From Datisca glomerata (taxonomy: Eukaryota; Streptophyta; Magnoliopsida; Cucurbitales; Datiscaceae), in contig QANY01011382.1 in the NCBI GenBank assembly GCA_003255025.1, positions 310,001 through 374,000 on the forward strand: a stretch of DNA of 64,000 nucleotides. The letters are read 5' to 3'. The notes beneath the pieces are model-generated. The model searched no databases. It saw only the letters and a list, made by a program, of their open reading frames with translations, and was not told where the DNA came from. The translations under genes were made by a program, and so were the position numbers. Positions within the stretch are counted from its first letter, which is position 1; the number at the start of each line of letters is the position of its first letter. This document shows positions 44,846 through 55,037 of the stretch, in pieces.

Positions 44846-46596
44846 ATGGAGCAGGCGGTTTCCTTCTCTACGACCACCCTGACCGACGCCTCAGGTCTCT
44901 CTCTTTCTCTCTCTCCCCCCCCCCTTTATTTTTCCTTCTTTTTCTGTGTTTTTAATTTTTAACTTTCTTGAAAAACATTTCCCGTGGAAAGAAGGTGATT
45001 TGGTTCGAGAATCTCTCGATCAATTACTTTTTTTTTCATTTCCGATATATGAGGATGTGGTTTAATATTCTTGAATTGAAATATAAGAGTGTAAGCTTAG
45101 CTCTTATTGCGCGGGTGATTATGTTGTTGAAGAACTATGGACACTCAGAGGAAGCAAATCAGAAGGCATTTAGTTATTATGTTATGATCGCATTAACTAA
45201 TGATAGATGTTGAGTTTTTATGAGGTAAAGATCCCCTAGATGAAGAATTACCATGAAGTAATGAGAGACCCATTCGAAAGAGAGAGTATGGAACTTGAGA
45301 TATTGTGTGGAATAACACATCAGTCAGAAATTCGTTAATTGTTTTCCATCAAGACGTGCTCTTGTTTAAGCTAATTCTTTGTAGTAGCAAGCTGCTGTTT
45401 GAATTTGAAGTGCCCTTCATAAAGAGATTTTAGGTGGATTGTAGTTTAGGCTTTCCTTATGTGCATTGCAGTCTTTTCTCTACCACTTTTCTGATTATAT
45501 ATATGTATATAAGTTATATTCCAGATGTTATGAATGAAAATGTTGGCTTGCCGACTGAATCTGCCAAAGAAGGATCTCCTGCTTCAACATCTAAGGCCAC
45601 ACCTAATGAAATTGGTTAGAGTTGTGCACCCATTGCTCTTGATAGTCGCACCTGTCCTATTTTTGTTACTGTTTTTATTGTCATGATGTTGATTATGGAC
45701 TCTAACATACAAATTTATTTTTGTCGTGCTAGACATAAAAGCTCGGGTTGATGCAATGTGGGAGCAAATGAACAAAGGATTAAAGAAAGACATATTAAAA
45801 GTTATATCAAACAAGTCTCAGTCTACTGTGAAGAGCAATTCAAAGAAGAAATCCAATGTATTCTTTTCTCAATCTCCATTTCCCCGATGAAGATAAATAG
45901 AGAATAGTTGGCTGAATGCCTAGATCTAACTTTTAACTTCTTTAATAGAATTGGATGACATATCTTGGGATGGCGCCAAAGAAGGAACCTCTATATCATG
46001 GTGCACCACAGGAAAGACCTAATCTTCAGCAGAACAGTACTAGTGATGAGGCCAAGAGGCTAGCTGCTGCTGCTCTGTCTGCAGTCAAGGATGCTGCACC
46101 TGTGGCTTTAGTGAGGGGGAGAGTTGAGGTGGGTCATGAGTTAGTAGAGCCTCTCACCCCTTTTACGTGCTAATTGTGGACGTGGAAATAATGGATTGTT
46201 TTAATACTAAATGTTGCTTTATTTCTATAGATATCAGAGGTTCGAGACTTCGCAGGTCAAGATATTGAAGTCAAGAAGCTAGTTGATGCTGATTCAAAGG
46301 AGGCGTCTGAGAAGGCCAAAGCTACTGCTCCTTCTGCTGTTGATGCTGTCCTTGAGCAAATTAAGAAGAAACAAAAGCTTAGCGTACTTGACAAGACAAA
46401 AAAAGATTGGGGGGAGTTTAAGGAAGAACACAAGGGGATGGAAGATGAGTTGGATGCTTATAAAAAGAGCTCAAATCAGTATCTGGACAAGGTTTCATTC
46501 TTGCAGAGAGCAGACTACAGGGAGTTTGAACGTGAGAGAGATGCACGGCTTGCTCTGCACGCGAGAAGACGGCCCGATATGCGAGAGGAACCGTGA
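44846..46596 (+). CDS. SWC5: SWR1 complex subunit 5 (BCNT-domain protein, CFDP1 homologue)
   Basis: Five exons join in frame: 44846-44894, 45525-45614, 45733-45857, 45949-46128 and 46231-46596, giving 269 residues and a TGA stop. All introns are GT-AG. Exon 1 encodes MEQAVSFSTTTLTDAS. Exon 3 has DAMWEQMNKGLKKDILK, and the exon 3-4 junction gives NNWMTYLGMAPKK, a conserved SWC5 motif. The C-terminal BCNT domain (exon 5) contains LDKTKKDWGEFKEEHKGMED, DELDAYKKSSNQYLDKVSFL and ADYREFERERDARL, the family signature ending in an arginine-rich tail. SWC5 is a nuclear subunit of the ATP-dependent SWR1 complex that replaces H2A with H2A.Z in nucleosomes. Length and domain order fit the plant family. 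There are no premature stops. The foldback transposon lies directly upstream. Confidence 0.93.
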
Positions 46597-47499
46597 TCGA
46601 GTGGTTACTCCTCGGCTTCTTTGTTAAGCTGTTACTTTCTCAGCTGCTCTGTTAGAAATTGCAGTTGTGTCGGTAAGGAGTATCCATAGTTAAGCAGGTT
46701 TCATTTTCTAAGTGGAACAAGCAAGGCTCTCAATTAGTGTTGGCGGCAAAATGATGGCTATTAGGAGTTTGAAGAGGAGGACCTGCATAACTTTGCTCAG
46801 TTTTTAAAGGGATGGTGTGAAGTGATAAGTTGTACATCAACCAAGTATCTTTCCCTTGGCATAGTATGTTATTTGATGGGGTGGTGGCACACTGAAATCC
46901 AATGAAGAAATACTAGATCTCAAACCGCTTACCCAACATTTTCTGTTTGTTCTGGCTTACATTGGCTTATTCTGCAGTGTCAGTACAAAATTTTTATTTA
47001 TCTAGTTGGTTTAGTTTGAATGCATCTTGTCGCATGATCATCTTTAGTTTTTACCGTCTATTTGGCGAGGAAAAGAACAAGTATAATATGTACTGTCATC
47101 CTTTTGAGGCTATGTACTGTCAAGTTTTTCATTTCCCGTTAGAAAGAAAATAGAAGCCGCGTCAAGTAAAGCATTACAAGCAAATTATGTGTAGCTTGAG
47201 GATAAATATCACAGAAACCAAACCTTTCATGGACGAGGGATGAATAAATGTATTGTTGATACCATAAACTATAGACTTCGATGTCTCAATGGATCATTAA
47301 ACCTTAATGATATTGACAGCTGGAATTGTTGAAGATGTACAGTCGAACAATATTGTTCCTGTATTAAAAGGGGAAAAGATTTTATATCCAAACACTTGAT
47401 CTGCATTAATCAAGTGTGAAAAAGAGAATGAAAATCCTTGCTAAATCACTCGGCTTTTAAAATGAAAATGATATTCAGTCTGTTAAAAGTGGATTTTTT
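46597..47499 (+). other. 3' region of SWC5, no further gene
   Basis: Moderate base composition up to about 47150 suggests 3' untranslated and downstream sequence. The ORF at 46947-47153 has no recognisable motif. I saw no RNA gene. Confidence 0.5.
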
Positions 47500-47636
47500 C
47501 TACAGTACAGGGGTTAAAAATCTCTGTACTCTGCTGGGTATTTCCCTCGTTTATTCATCTTTTTTCTTTTAACCTGTTGTACAGATTGCAGGTAAATTTT
47601 TTTTAACATCTTTATCCTGTAATCCCTGTACTGTAG
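47500..47636. repeat. Small inverted-terminus insertion-like segment
   Basis: CTACAGTACAGGG at 47500-47512 and its exact reverse complement CCCTGTACTGTAG at 47624-47636 bound a 137-bp stretch. This looks like a miniature inverted-repeat element, but I found no target duplication. Confidence 0.45.
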
Positions 47637-47789
47637 AATGACCCGAAAAAAGATCGGTCTGAAAAATCAAATCGAATAAATGAGTCAAGTTTTTAAAAAT
47701 GAAGAATTTCGATAATTTTTTACTGTGAACTTACTTTTTTATAATTTCTCATTAAAGACTATTTTGAGCAATTAGTTTTTACTTTTTTT

Positions 47790-48050
47790 TTGTTAGTTAA
47801 GAAACATAAAAACTACTAGCTCTTAGCAAGTAGTTTTGTATTATTTATTTTTATTTGTCTAGATTCATAAAAATTATTCGATGTGAGCAAATAATTTTTT
47901 TTATTTAATGTTTGTTAGTCCAGAATCATACAACTACTTGTTCATAGTTAGTAATTTATAAAAACTATTTGATGTAAACAAGTGGTTTTTTAAAACTATT
48001 TGATTTGAAGAAATAGTTTTTACTTTATTTATTTTCATTTGTCATGATTT
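47790..48050. repeat. Degenerate palindromic repeats resembling the foldback array
   Basis: Units such as AAAACTACTAGCTCTTAGCA-AGTAGTTTT and AAAACTATTTGATGTAAACA-AGTGGTTTT are spaced by TTATTTGTC-type modules. They have the same arm-loop-arm layout as the array at 33003-33467 and 43222-44522, but with different loops. This is either a diverged relative or an independent A/T-rich palindromic repeat. Confidence 0.4.
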
Positions 48051-48059
48051 TTAGCATCT

Positions 48060-48252
48060 GACCACAAATCTGGCCCGGAACCCGGCCCCGACTATGAACC
48101 CGACTACGACCCCGACCCCGACCACAAACCCAGCTCCGAACCTCGATCCTGACCTCGACCCAGACCCCGATCATAACCACGACATCGACTCCGATCCTAA
48201 CCCAGACCCCACCCGACCCTGACCCCGACATTGACTCCGACTCCGACCCTTA
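48060..48252. repeat. CCCGAC-type hexamer minisatellite
   Basis: Variants of CCCGAC/CCCCGA repeat for about 190 bp (ACTACGACCCCGACCCCGAC, CTGACCCCGACATTGACTCC). It is far more GC-rich than its surroundings. The purine-rich strand continues as GGGTCGGGTCGGGG after 48260. Confidence 0.9.
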
Positions 48253-48689
48253 AGTTGGGAGCTGGGGTCGGGTCGGGGAGATAGGGTCGAGTGGGACACA
48301 GGTCGGGACGAGTCCCATGTAGGAGAAGCGGACGTGTTAGAATGACTATTGTTTAGATTAATGATTTGAAAAAAATGGATACTAAAGAAATGAGCTAAAT
48401 GTAAGTTATATCATCAAGATGGATATTAAAGTAATTTCAATTAAAATAATTTAATTATTCACTTATTTGTCAAACATCAATTTAAAATAAGTTATAACTT
48501 AAAGTTAATTATAATAAACTAAGCCAAACATATTTTTACCTATAGATTAAAGTTAAATTTAAATGAATTACAACTTAAAAGTTTAAGCTATAAATTTAAG
48601 TGGAACCAAACGAGCCCATAGACTCTGTTTGGCTCACCTAATAAGCTACAACTTATAGCTTATTAACTTAAATAATTATGGGCTTGACG

Positions 48690-49795
48690 TTCTTATCTAG
48701 CATCATTCTCCGTCTGGTAATTATATAGTTAAAACAGGGTATCAAGTTGTTTGCTTTCTCCAGAATAATGGCTGCGACAATAAGAAAGGTAATGGTGAGT
48801 TTAGTTTGAAATTGACGCATAAACAAATGTGGAATGAGTTTGGCGTCTTAAAGTTCCTCCTAAAATTAAAGACTTCATTTGAAAATGCATGAATAACTTT
48901 TTGGTGTGTAAATCTAATCTTGTCAGGCGTGGTATGAATATTGATAGTACTTGCATTACTTGCGGTAAGGAGGAGGAAAATATTACCCATATCTTCTTCA
49001 AATGTCAATTTACTTCTAGATTTTAGTTCATTTCCCTCTTAATCCGGATTCAAGTAAATTTTCGGGGCAATTTTTTGTGGATTATTGGAATTTAATTAGG
49101 GATAAGATTCGTCACTCAAGTGACCATGACAATTTGTTAGAGTGGTTGGTTTTTTGGATTGTGGCGTATTTGAAAATGCAGAAATAGTTCGTACTTTAAA
49201 AAGTACTATTTTTGACCCGATGGAAGCTGTTGGTATGACACCGAGACACTTTCAGAACTTCAAATCGTCTATGGGGGATGATTCTGTTATGATTCAAGTT
49301 AGTAGTCCTTCTCAGCAACCGAGTTCTATAAGTGCTTGGTGTTTGTATACCGATGCGTCGTGGAATGAATAGAGTTGCAGGGCTGGATTTGGCTGGTGTT
49401 TTTGGGATCCGGGAGGTAAACTCTTTGCTGCTGGTATGTGCAACAAAGAGTCAGTTTCAATTTGTCGATCTCATTTTCTGGGTAATGTTGGTATTAAAAT
49501 CTTTTTCTGATTCTTCGTGCTTAATTGATGATATCCACAACAAGAATCAAACATCTCGTGATATCGCACCTATTGTTTTCGATATTCTTCACCTCACTAA
49601 GGGGTTTATTAGTGTTTCGTTCACTCATTGTTCCAGGGAGGTTAACCAGCCTGCTCACGATTGTACCAGATTGGGTATGACGTCTCCAGATGAAATTATT
49701 TTAATGACTTCTAAGGATTGTTTCAAGTCTGTTTTTTTAGTTTCATTTTTCATTATCTTGTTATTGGCTAGTACTCTTTTTCCTTAACTAGATTA
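48690..49795 (+). pseudogene. LINE ORF2 remnant: zinc-binding RT domain and RNase H
   Basis: Plus-strand frames give YSVKTGYQVVCFLQNNGCDN, LKVPPKIKDFIWKCMNNFLV and DSTCITCGKEEENITHIFFK with CQFTSRFW, the zinc-binding region at the end of plant LINE reverse transcriptases. After a gap WCLYTDASWNE, AGFGWCFWDPGGKLFAAGMC, ISVSFTHCSREVNQPAHDC and TRLGMTSPDE form an RNase H domain (DAS and HC.RE.N..AH motifs). Stops and frameshifts disrupt it. Upstream ORF2 is missing: a 5'-truncated L1-type copy. Confidence 0.8.
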
Positions 49796-51677
49796 TCCCC
49801 ACAAGGATTTTTTCCAGCTAAGATTTTAACGAGGCTAGCTATGGGACTTCTCTTCTGATTTATGGTTGAGGCTCCACCTGCGGTGTTCCTTCCAAATCTT
49901 TTTCCGAACTTGGCTAGTCTAGTTAGGTGATGGTGGTACTAAGAAGGTGTAAACCTAGTTAAGATTTTACTGTACACCTACTGATTTCATTTTTCAGTCT
50001 AGCGTCTTGCCTTCTTGTGATCTTTGAGTATGCTCCTTGAATTTAAATTATCTATTTATTAATGAAAGGGTTTTTCAATTGAGGTGTTTTCACTCCTTTT
50101 TGATAGAAAAGAAAAAAAAACTTAAAAAAGCTATTATCTTATTTTTAAAAATTGACTCAACTTTTTGAAATATGCGGGTGGTTTAAATAAATTAAAAAAA
50201 CTAATAAGTTTTAAGTTAAAATAATGTAGTTTATTAATTCAATACTTTTTTTCTATTTTTTTTTCAGATTTCCAAATTTACCCATTTCTATATAGATAAT
50301 TACACAATCTCCTCAACCCAACATATCTTCTTTCTTCTTTAGATTTCCTCGTAACCTGCTCGACACTCAAGCCGTCGTTCGGATGGCGGCCGCTAGTTGC
50401 TCGGTTGTGCATTTTTTAAATGGTTATAATTATAAAAAAACTGAAGCTTCAACGACTTAAACATCTCAGACTACAATTCTCCCTTAAACGCCAAAACATT
50501 GCCCCCTCCAACTGCTCATTTTCTTCCCCTTCATCAAACCCTAGGGTTTCCTATTTGGTGCGATCTCAAATATAATTGCATTTCTACAATTACTCAAAAT
50601 TTAAAGAAATAAACAACGAAAAAAATTGGGAAAATCGCTGGATCTTTGTTTCAGATAGTAGGGTTTAGGATCTACTTCGGTTAAGAGGTCCACGTGGTAC
50701 GGCAGCAGAAATCACCGGATACGATCCAACTTTGGGTTTGGGTTCGAGGATTTTATTTCAATCCCGATTCAAAATATTATGCGATAACTTTATCTAATAA
50801 TTTTTTTAAAAAAATTACACTTTTACACTTAAAACTATCATTAAATACTTTAAATTCAATTTATAAAATATTGTACTTTAAATCTTAAATTATTTAAAAT
50901 TAATAAAAATAACTTTAACTCTGACATCGTTTCAGACATTTGAAATGACATCGTGTTTTGAGTAGGTGGATACACTGAACCATCATCCAAACAGCTTGAA
51001 GGAAAATACCCAAACAGCCCCTAAACCCCCAGACAACCCGAACCACACTTCTCCCTCTTCACTTCGATTACCCTACGAAGCAGCCCCTTTGCGATTTCAA
51101 AAGAGAAACAATACCTTTATACGAACCAAATAACACGTAAGGTTAATGGTTGTGTCAAATATTGATTAGGATTCTTTTTTTTTTTTACAATAGTTAAAGT
51201 AATTAAATGAAAATATATCTAATTTGATATGGTAAATATAAAGATAACTCTAAAAAAATGATATTTAGACGTGGAAAAATGTTAAAAAAATACATTCATT
51301 TTAAAAATTGATATAATTTTGTCATACAAAGATGTCTAGACATGTATCTTCCCCATACACAGACACACAAAGTTGTTTTGAACTGAAATTGACCTTCAAA
51401 GATAATAGTAAACATAACATGCACGCTGATTATTTTAATAGTTTAGGAGTAAAAATTGCTAAACTCTAAAACTTTAGTATGTAAGATTTTGACGTGTAGT
51501 GAAATTCTAAATTATGAGCTGAAAATGATAGCAATTGGATATCTAACATAGATTGATGTAAAACTTCAATCTGAAACAACTAATAATCTACCTTATTTTT
51601 TTTTTTTTTGCAAAAACTAATAATCTAGCTTTCTATGATGCTTAACCGCATCGATTTTCTTTTCCAAACTCGAAGAA
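49796..51677. other. LINE 3' flank and intergenic DNA with a promoter-like patch
   Basis: 49796-50100 looks like the LINE untranslated tail. 50270-50700 is less AT-rich, contains the telo-box-like AAACCCTAGGGTTTCC (50526-50541) and pyrimidine patches typical of plant 5' untranslated regions, but no coding sequence follows. The remainder to 51677 is AT-rich without a recognisable feature. Confidence 0.4.
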
Positions 51678-51678
51678 A

Positions 51679-51760
51679 GAAATAAAAGAAGAGTAACCTG
51701 AATTTGTAGTTTACATGTTTATAGAAATAAAAGAAGAGTAACCTGAATTTGTAGTTTACT
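51679..51760. repeat. 45-bp tandem duplication
   Basis: GAAATAAAAGAAGAGTAACC plus the following TGAATTTGTAGTTTAC is present at 51679 and again at 51724 without changes over about 36 bp. Confidence 0.95.
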
Positions 51761-52915
51761 GTTATATATATTAGCTATAAACATGTATATTATTAATCTA
51801 ACAATTAAAAGAACAAGGATTGCAATTTCAAATGGCATTAGTACCGTTTAAAATGAGCATGATATCATCTGTTAGTCACCAAAGACAATAAGAGAAAAAA
51901 AAACAAGTGCATTAATATCATGAAATTTGGGGAACATTAAAAAAATACCCTCATAAGTTTATACTTAAATATACATAATATTATGTACAAGAGATAATTC
52001 TATAAAAGCTTGTACAATTTCAGTAGTGACTAAAATCTTTTCAGGGATTCAAACTGTACAGCGTATTGACTTTTTATACATCTTTTGTACGTATTTGCAG
52101 TCAGTTTCAAATTCATAATCCAACACTTGCGTTCAATCTCTGACTGCTCTGCTCCCTTTCCCAACCCCTCAAAAAGGGAAAGAGATCTAAGATTAGCTAT
52201 GCTCTTAAAATTCAGGAGGATGAAAGTGTGAGATTGAATAGTCTCACCAAGAAAAAAGTTGCAGTCTTCGACATTTGTTTGGCTGAGTCCAGTAAAGACT
52301 GACCATGTGGATTATCTTCTTAACCTTGAAAATCTTTAATGACGTCGTGAATCTTCACCACCTGCAGTGTATATGTGATTACCTTATGTCATCTTACATT
52401 ATAAAAGGTTAAAGAAGTACAATTTCTAGGCATCAACTACAATTCAAATTTCATTCATAGAAGAACTACACCAACAGAAAAAGAGAAACGGAAAGGTAGT
52501 AGTTAGTTCAAAACAGAGCAATACGGAACATTGATAGAATTTGATGAAACGGCATGACCAACTCCAATAGGACAATGATTGAGTCGCCATTGAAAAACTT
52601 AGTTACCCATTCGGTTTTCCATTTCTATGTTCTCCATTTCCAGCTATGTGAGCTCCACCAGTTAAAACTACAGTAGCAAATATATTTTGCTATTTCATAA
52701 CAATTGCAAACCCCATAAAAAGATGGCAGTGAGACGGATGATCAACACAACATCAACCAGAGTGTGCTCATAAAAAATAACGATTGCAGTTACTTGAAGC
52801 TACAATATGTTTGATTATGTAATTCTATTTGAAGCCACAGAACTATAGAATGCAAAAATTTTGTTTGGACAACTACGCGTGATGCTAATAGAATGTAAAG
52901 ACATATTATGCACAA
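51761..52915. other. AT-rich intergenic DNA
   Basis: No gene recognised. On the minus strand at 52320-52363 a short exon-like stretch after a TGCAG acceptor reads VVKIHDVIKDFQG and a stop, but it stands alone. Confidence 0.35.
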
Positions 52916-52917
52916 CT

Positions 52918-53500
52918 ACATCATTGATCTTACAGTTCTTCATTCTCTTGGAATTAAAGGAACTCCTCCAAAGGCTCCAAAGTTATTCCTGTTCACTGAC
53001 TTCCACCTCCTCCAGGTTGGATCAAGGTTAATACTGATGGAGCGGCTCTTGGATGTCCGGGTCATGCTGGTTGTGGTAGAGTTTTCCGTAAACATCGTGG
53101 GTTTTTTAAAGGTGGTTTCGCCTTCCCTTTAGTTTCGGCATTTGCTTTTGAGGCTGATCTATGTCCGGTTATTAAGGCAATAAATTACAGTTATCATAAA
53201 AACTGGACTTCTCTTTGGTTGGGGAACGAATCAACATACATTGTTTCTTTCCTTATTTCTCGTTCTCTTGAGGTTCCTTGGTCTATTAAGGGTGCTTGGT
53301 CTCAATGTTTGCATCTTATTTCATGTATGAATTTTCACGTTTCTCACATTTTTTGAGAAGGTAACCGAGTTGTAGATCTTCTTTCCAAGCTCGTTGTCAC
53401 AGCTAATGGTCCCATCTGGTATTCTGAACTTCCTGCTTCTTGTCAGCAGTCATACATCGATGGTTTGATGGGTCAGGGTAGTTATAGATTTAAATAGTAT
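52918..53500 (+). pseudogene. LINE RNase H domain remnant
   Basis: The plus-strand frame carries WIKVNTDGAALGCPGHAGCG (catalytic D of the TDGA motif), AFAFEADLCPVIKAINYSYH (conserved E), then LHLISCMNFHVSHIF, a stop, and EGNRVVDLLSKL (RE.N..AD.L motif), ending at a stop near 53495. This is the RNase H domain found at the end of ORF2 in many plant L1-type LINEs. It is only lightly damaged, so it is younger than the LINE at 48690-49795. Confidence 0.85.
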
Positions 53501-54165
53501 TATGCCTTGCACTCTTTTTCCTTTTTTGAGTTTTTCCCATTAGAGTTTTTGAAAACGTTTTTTAACGAGACCAGCCAATGGGGGTTTTACATTTTGTCCA
53601 TTCTCTTTATGTTGCTATTCCTTTAGCTTTTTATTGGTTGAGTCACCTCCTGTGGTATTCCTTTTCATTCTGAACTCTTGTTTGTCTCTTTTTCTTTATT
53701 TCTTATTTAATAAAATTTGTCTAGTTGCTAGGCTTTCTAGCAGCTAGTCATTTTTTTAAAAAGCACACAGAACTACTGACACTCTCTTTGAGTCAAATTC
53801 AGTGTCGAACACCAAACCACAGGCGGTGACTCAACCAATAAAAAGCTAAAGGAATAGCAACATAAAGAGAATGGACAAAATGTAAAACCCCCATTGGCTG
53901 GTCTCGTTTAAAACTCCAATGGGAAAAACTCAGAAAAAGAAAAAGAGTGCAAGGCATAATACCATTTAAATCTATAACTACCTTGACCCATCAAACCGTC
54001 GATGGGTATTCCTTTTCATTCTGAACTCTTGTTTGTCTCTTTTTCTTTATTTCTTATTTAATAAAATTTGTCTAGCTGCTAGGCTTTCTAGCAGCTAGTC
54101 GCTTTTTCTGAAGCACACAGAACTACTGACACTCTCTGAGTCAATTTCGGTGTCGGACACCAAAT
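53459..54165. repeat. Inverted plus direct duplication of a LINE 3' end
   Basis: Segment A (53459-53656, end of RNase H and 3' tail) recurs inverted at 53816-54000. Segment B (53656-53815, from TATTCCTTTTCATTCTGAAC to GTCGAACACCAAA) then recurs in direct orientation at about 54005-54165. The order is therefore A, B, inverted A, B. Both B copies contain the small palindrome CTAGCTGCTAGGCTTTCTAG or a variant. Confidence 0.9.
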
Positions 54166-54204
54166 GCTGGCAACACGCTCCAACACGTGTTGAGATGCCC
54201 GGTT

Positions 54205-54560
54205 TCTAAATTATGAGTACAAGTAAAAAGAGAAAACTACAAATATTTGAGTCAGACCGCACCGATTACAGTCCATTTTATTCTATTCATTTCAAGGCAA
54301 GGGTTCAACAATCCGTTAGTCAAAATCAAGGAACTATTCGTACGTTAATGAATAGGAATAAAGAACGTCAATCTTTGATAATTTTGTCAATATCTAATTG
54401 TTTTCATATGAATCGATTTGAACGATGTAAAGTATTAAAATGTGATAAAAGAATTAACTAAAAAAGATCCTCTAATTCCAAATAGGAATTCGTTAGGACC
54501 TTTTAGGGCAGTCCCTCAAATTACGAATTTTTATTCCTTTTTTCGGTCATGAAGAAGTAA
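54205..54560 (+). pseudogene. rpoC2: Nuclear copy of a plastid rpoC2 fragment
   Basis: The translation contains [20 protein letters not shown] and [20 protein letters not shown], then after frameshifts [13 protein letters not shown] and [11 protein letters not shown] recognise this as an internal part of rpoC2, the beta'' subunit of the plastid-encoded RNA polymerase. It is flanked by a LINE on one side and the VPS13 3' region on the other, and the surroundings are nuclear, so it is a nuclear plastid-DNA insertion (NUPT). Frameshifts and an early stop at 54459 show that it has decayed. Boundaries are approximate. Confidence 0.7.
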
Positions 54561-55037
54561 CACGAAAGAAATGTCTCTTCTCTTAGGTTCATCTTTTCTT
54601 TTCTAATCTGTACAAAACTTCCCTTTTTTATCGAATGGGATGTACAAAATTAATTTTACTTGCACTTTGGCTCCTATTCAATTTCTTGATATTAAGAAAA
54701 AACTTAAATCTTTTTAGTAACAATGAATAATTATCGAATCTTATAAAAAAATTGAAGTATTACTATGTGCCTAAAGTATTACTATGTGCTTGTATACTGG
54801 AGTATCAAGTGAACTTATACGCATCTATGAAAGGTGATCTAAAGAAAACTATGAAAGGTCCTATTTATTTAACAATGGCAAATGATTGACGAAAATATAA
54901 CATTGGGTATTATTTTCTCATGATAGTAACTAATGAACTCAAAGAGGTACCTTCTCAGAGGACGCAGGCTGATCAATCCACAAATATCTAAGACCGGAGG
55001 CAGAGTGACATATGGTAACTGGCAACTGCGTCTGAAG

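Noticed and set aside
44968..45213. 81-codon plus-strand ORF
   Set aside because: Lies within SWC5 intron 1, has no recognisable motif and is not needed to keep the gene in frame.
46283..46627. 114-codon plus-strand ORF overlapping the last SWC5 exon
   Set aside because: It is the wrong frame of exon 5; the frame starting at 46231 gives the BCNT domain and joins in phase with exon 4.
48520..48720. Possible additional hAT-like end (AACCAAACGAGCCC)
   Set aside because: The right-hand motif is present but I found no matching left terminus or target duplication.
52320..52363. Exon-like VVKIHDVIKDFQG with TGCAG acceptor on the minus strand
   Set aside because: Too short and isolated; the VPS13 frame already ends properly at 55038.
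54560..54870. Extension of the plastid insertion beyond rpoC2
   Set aside because: The sequence looks organelle-like in places but I could not match it to a named plastid gene, so the feature was stopped at 54560.
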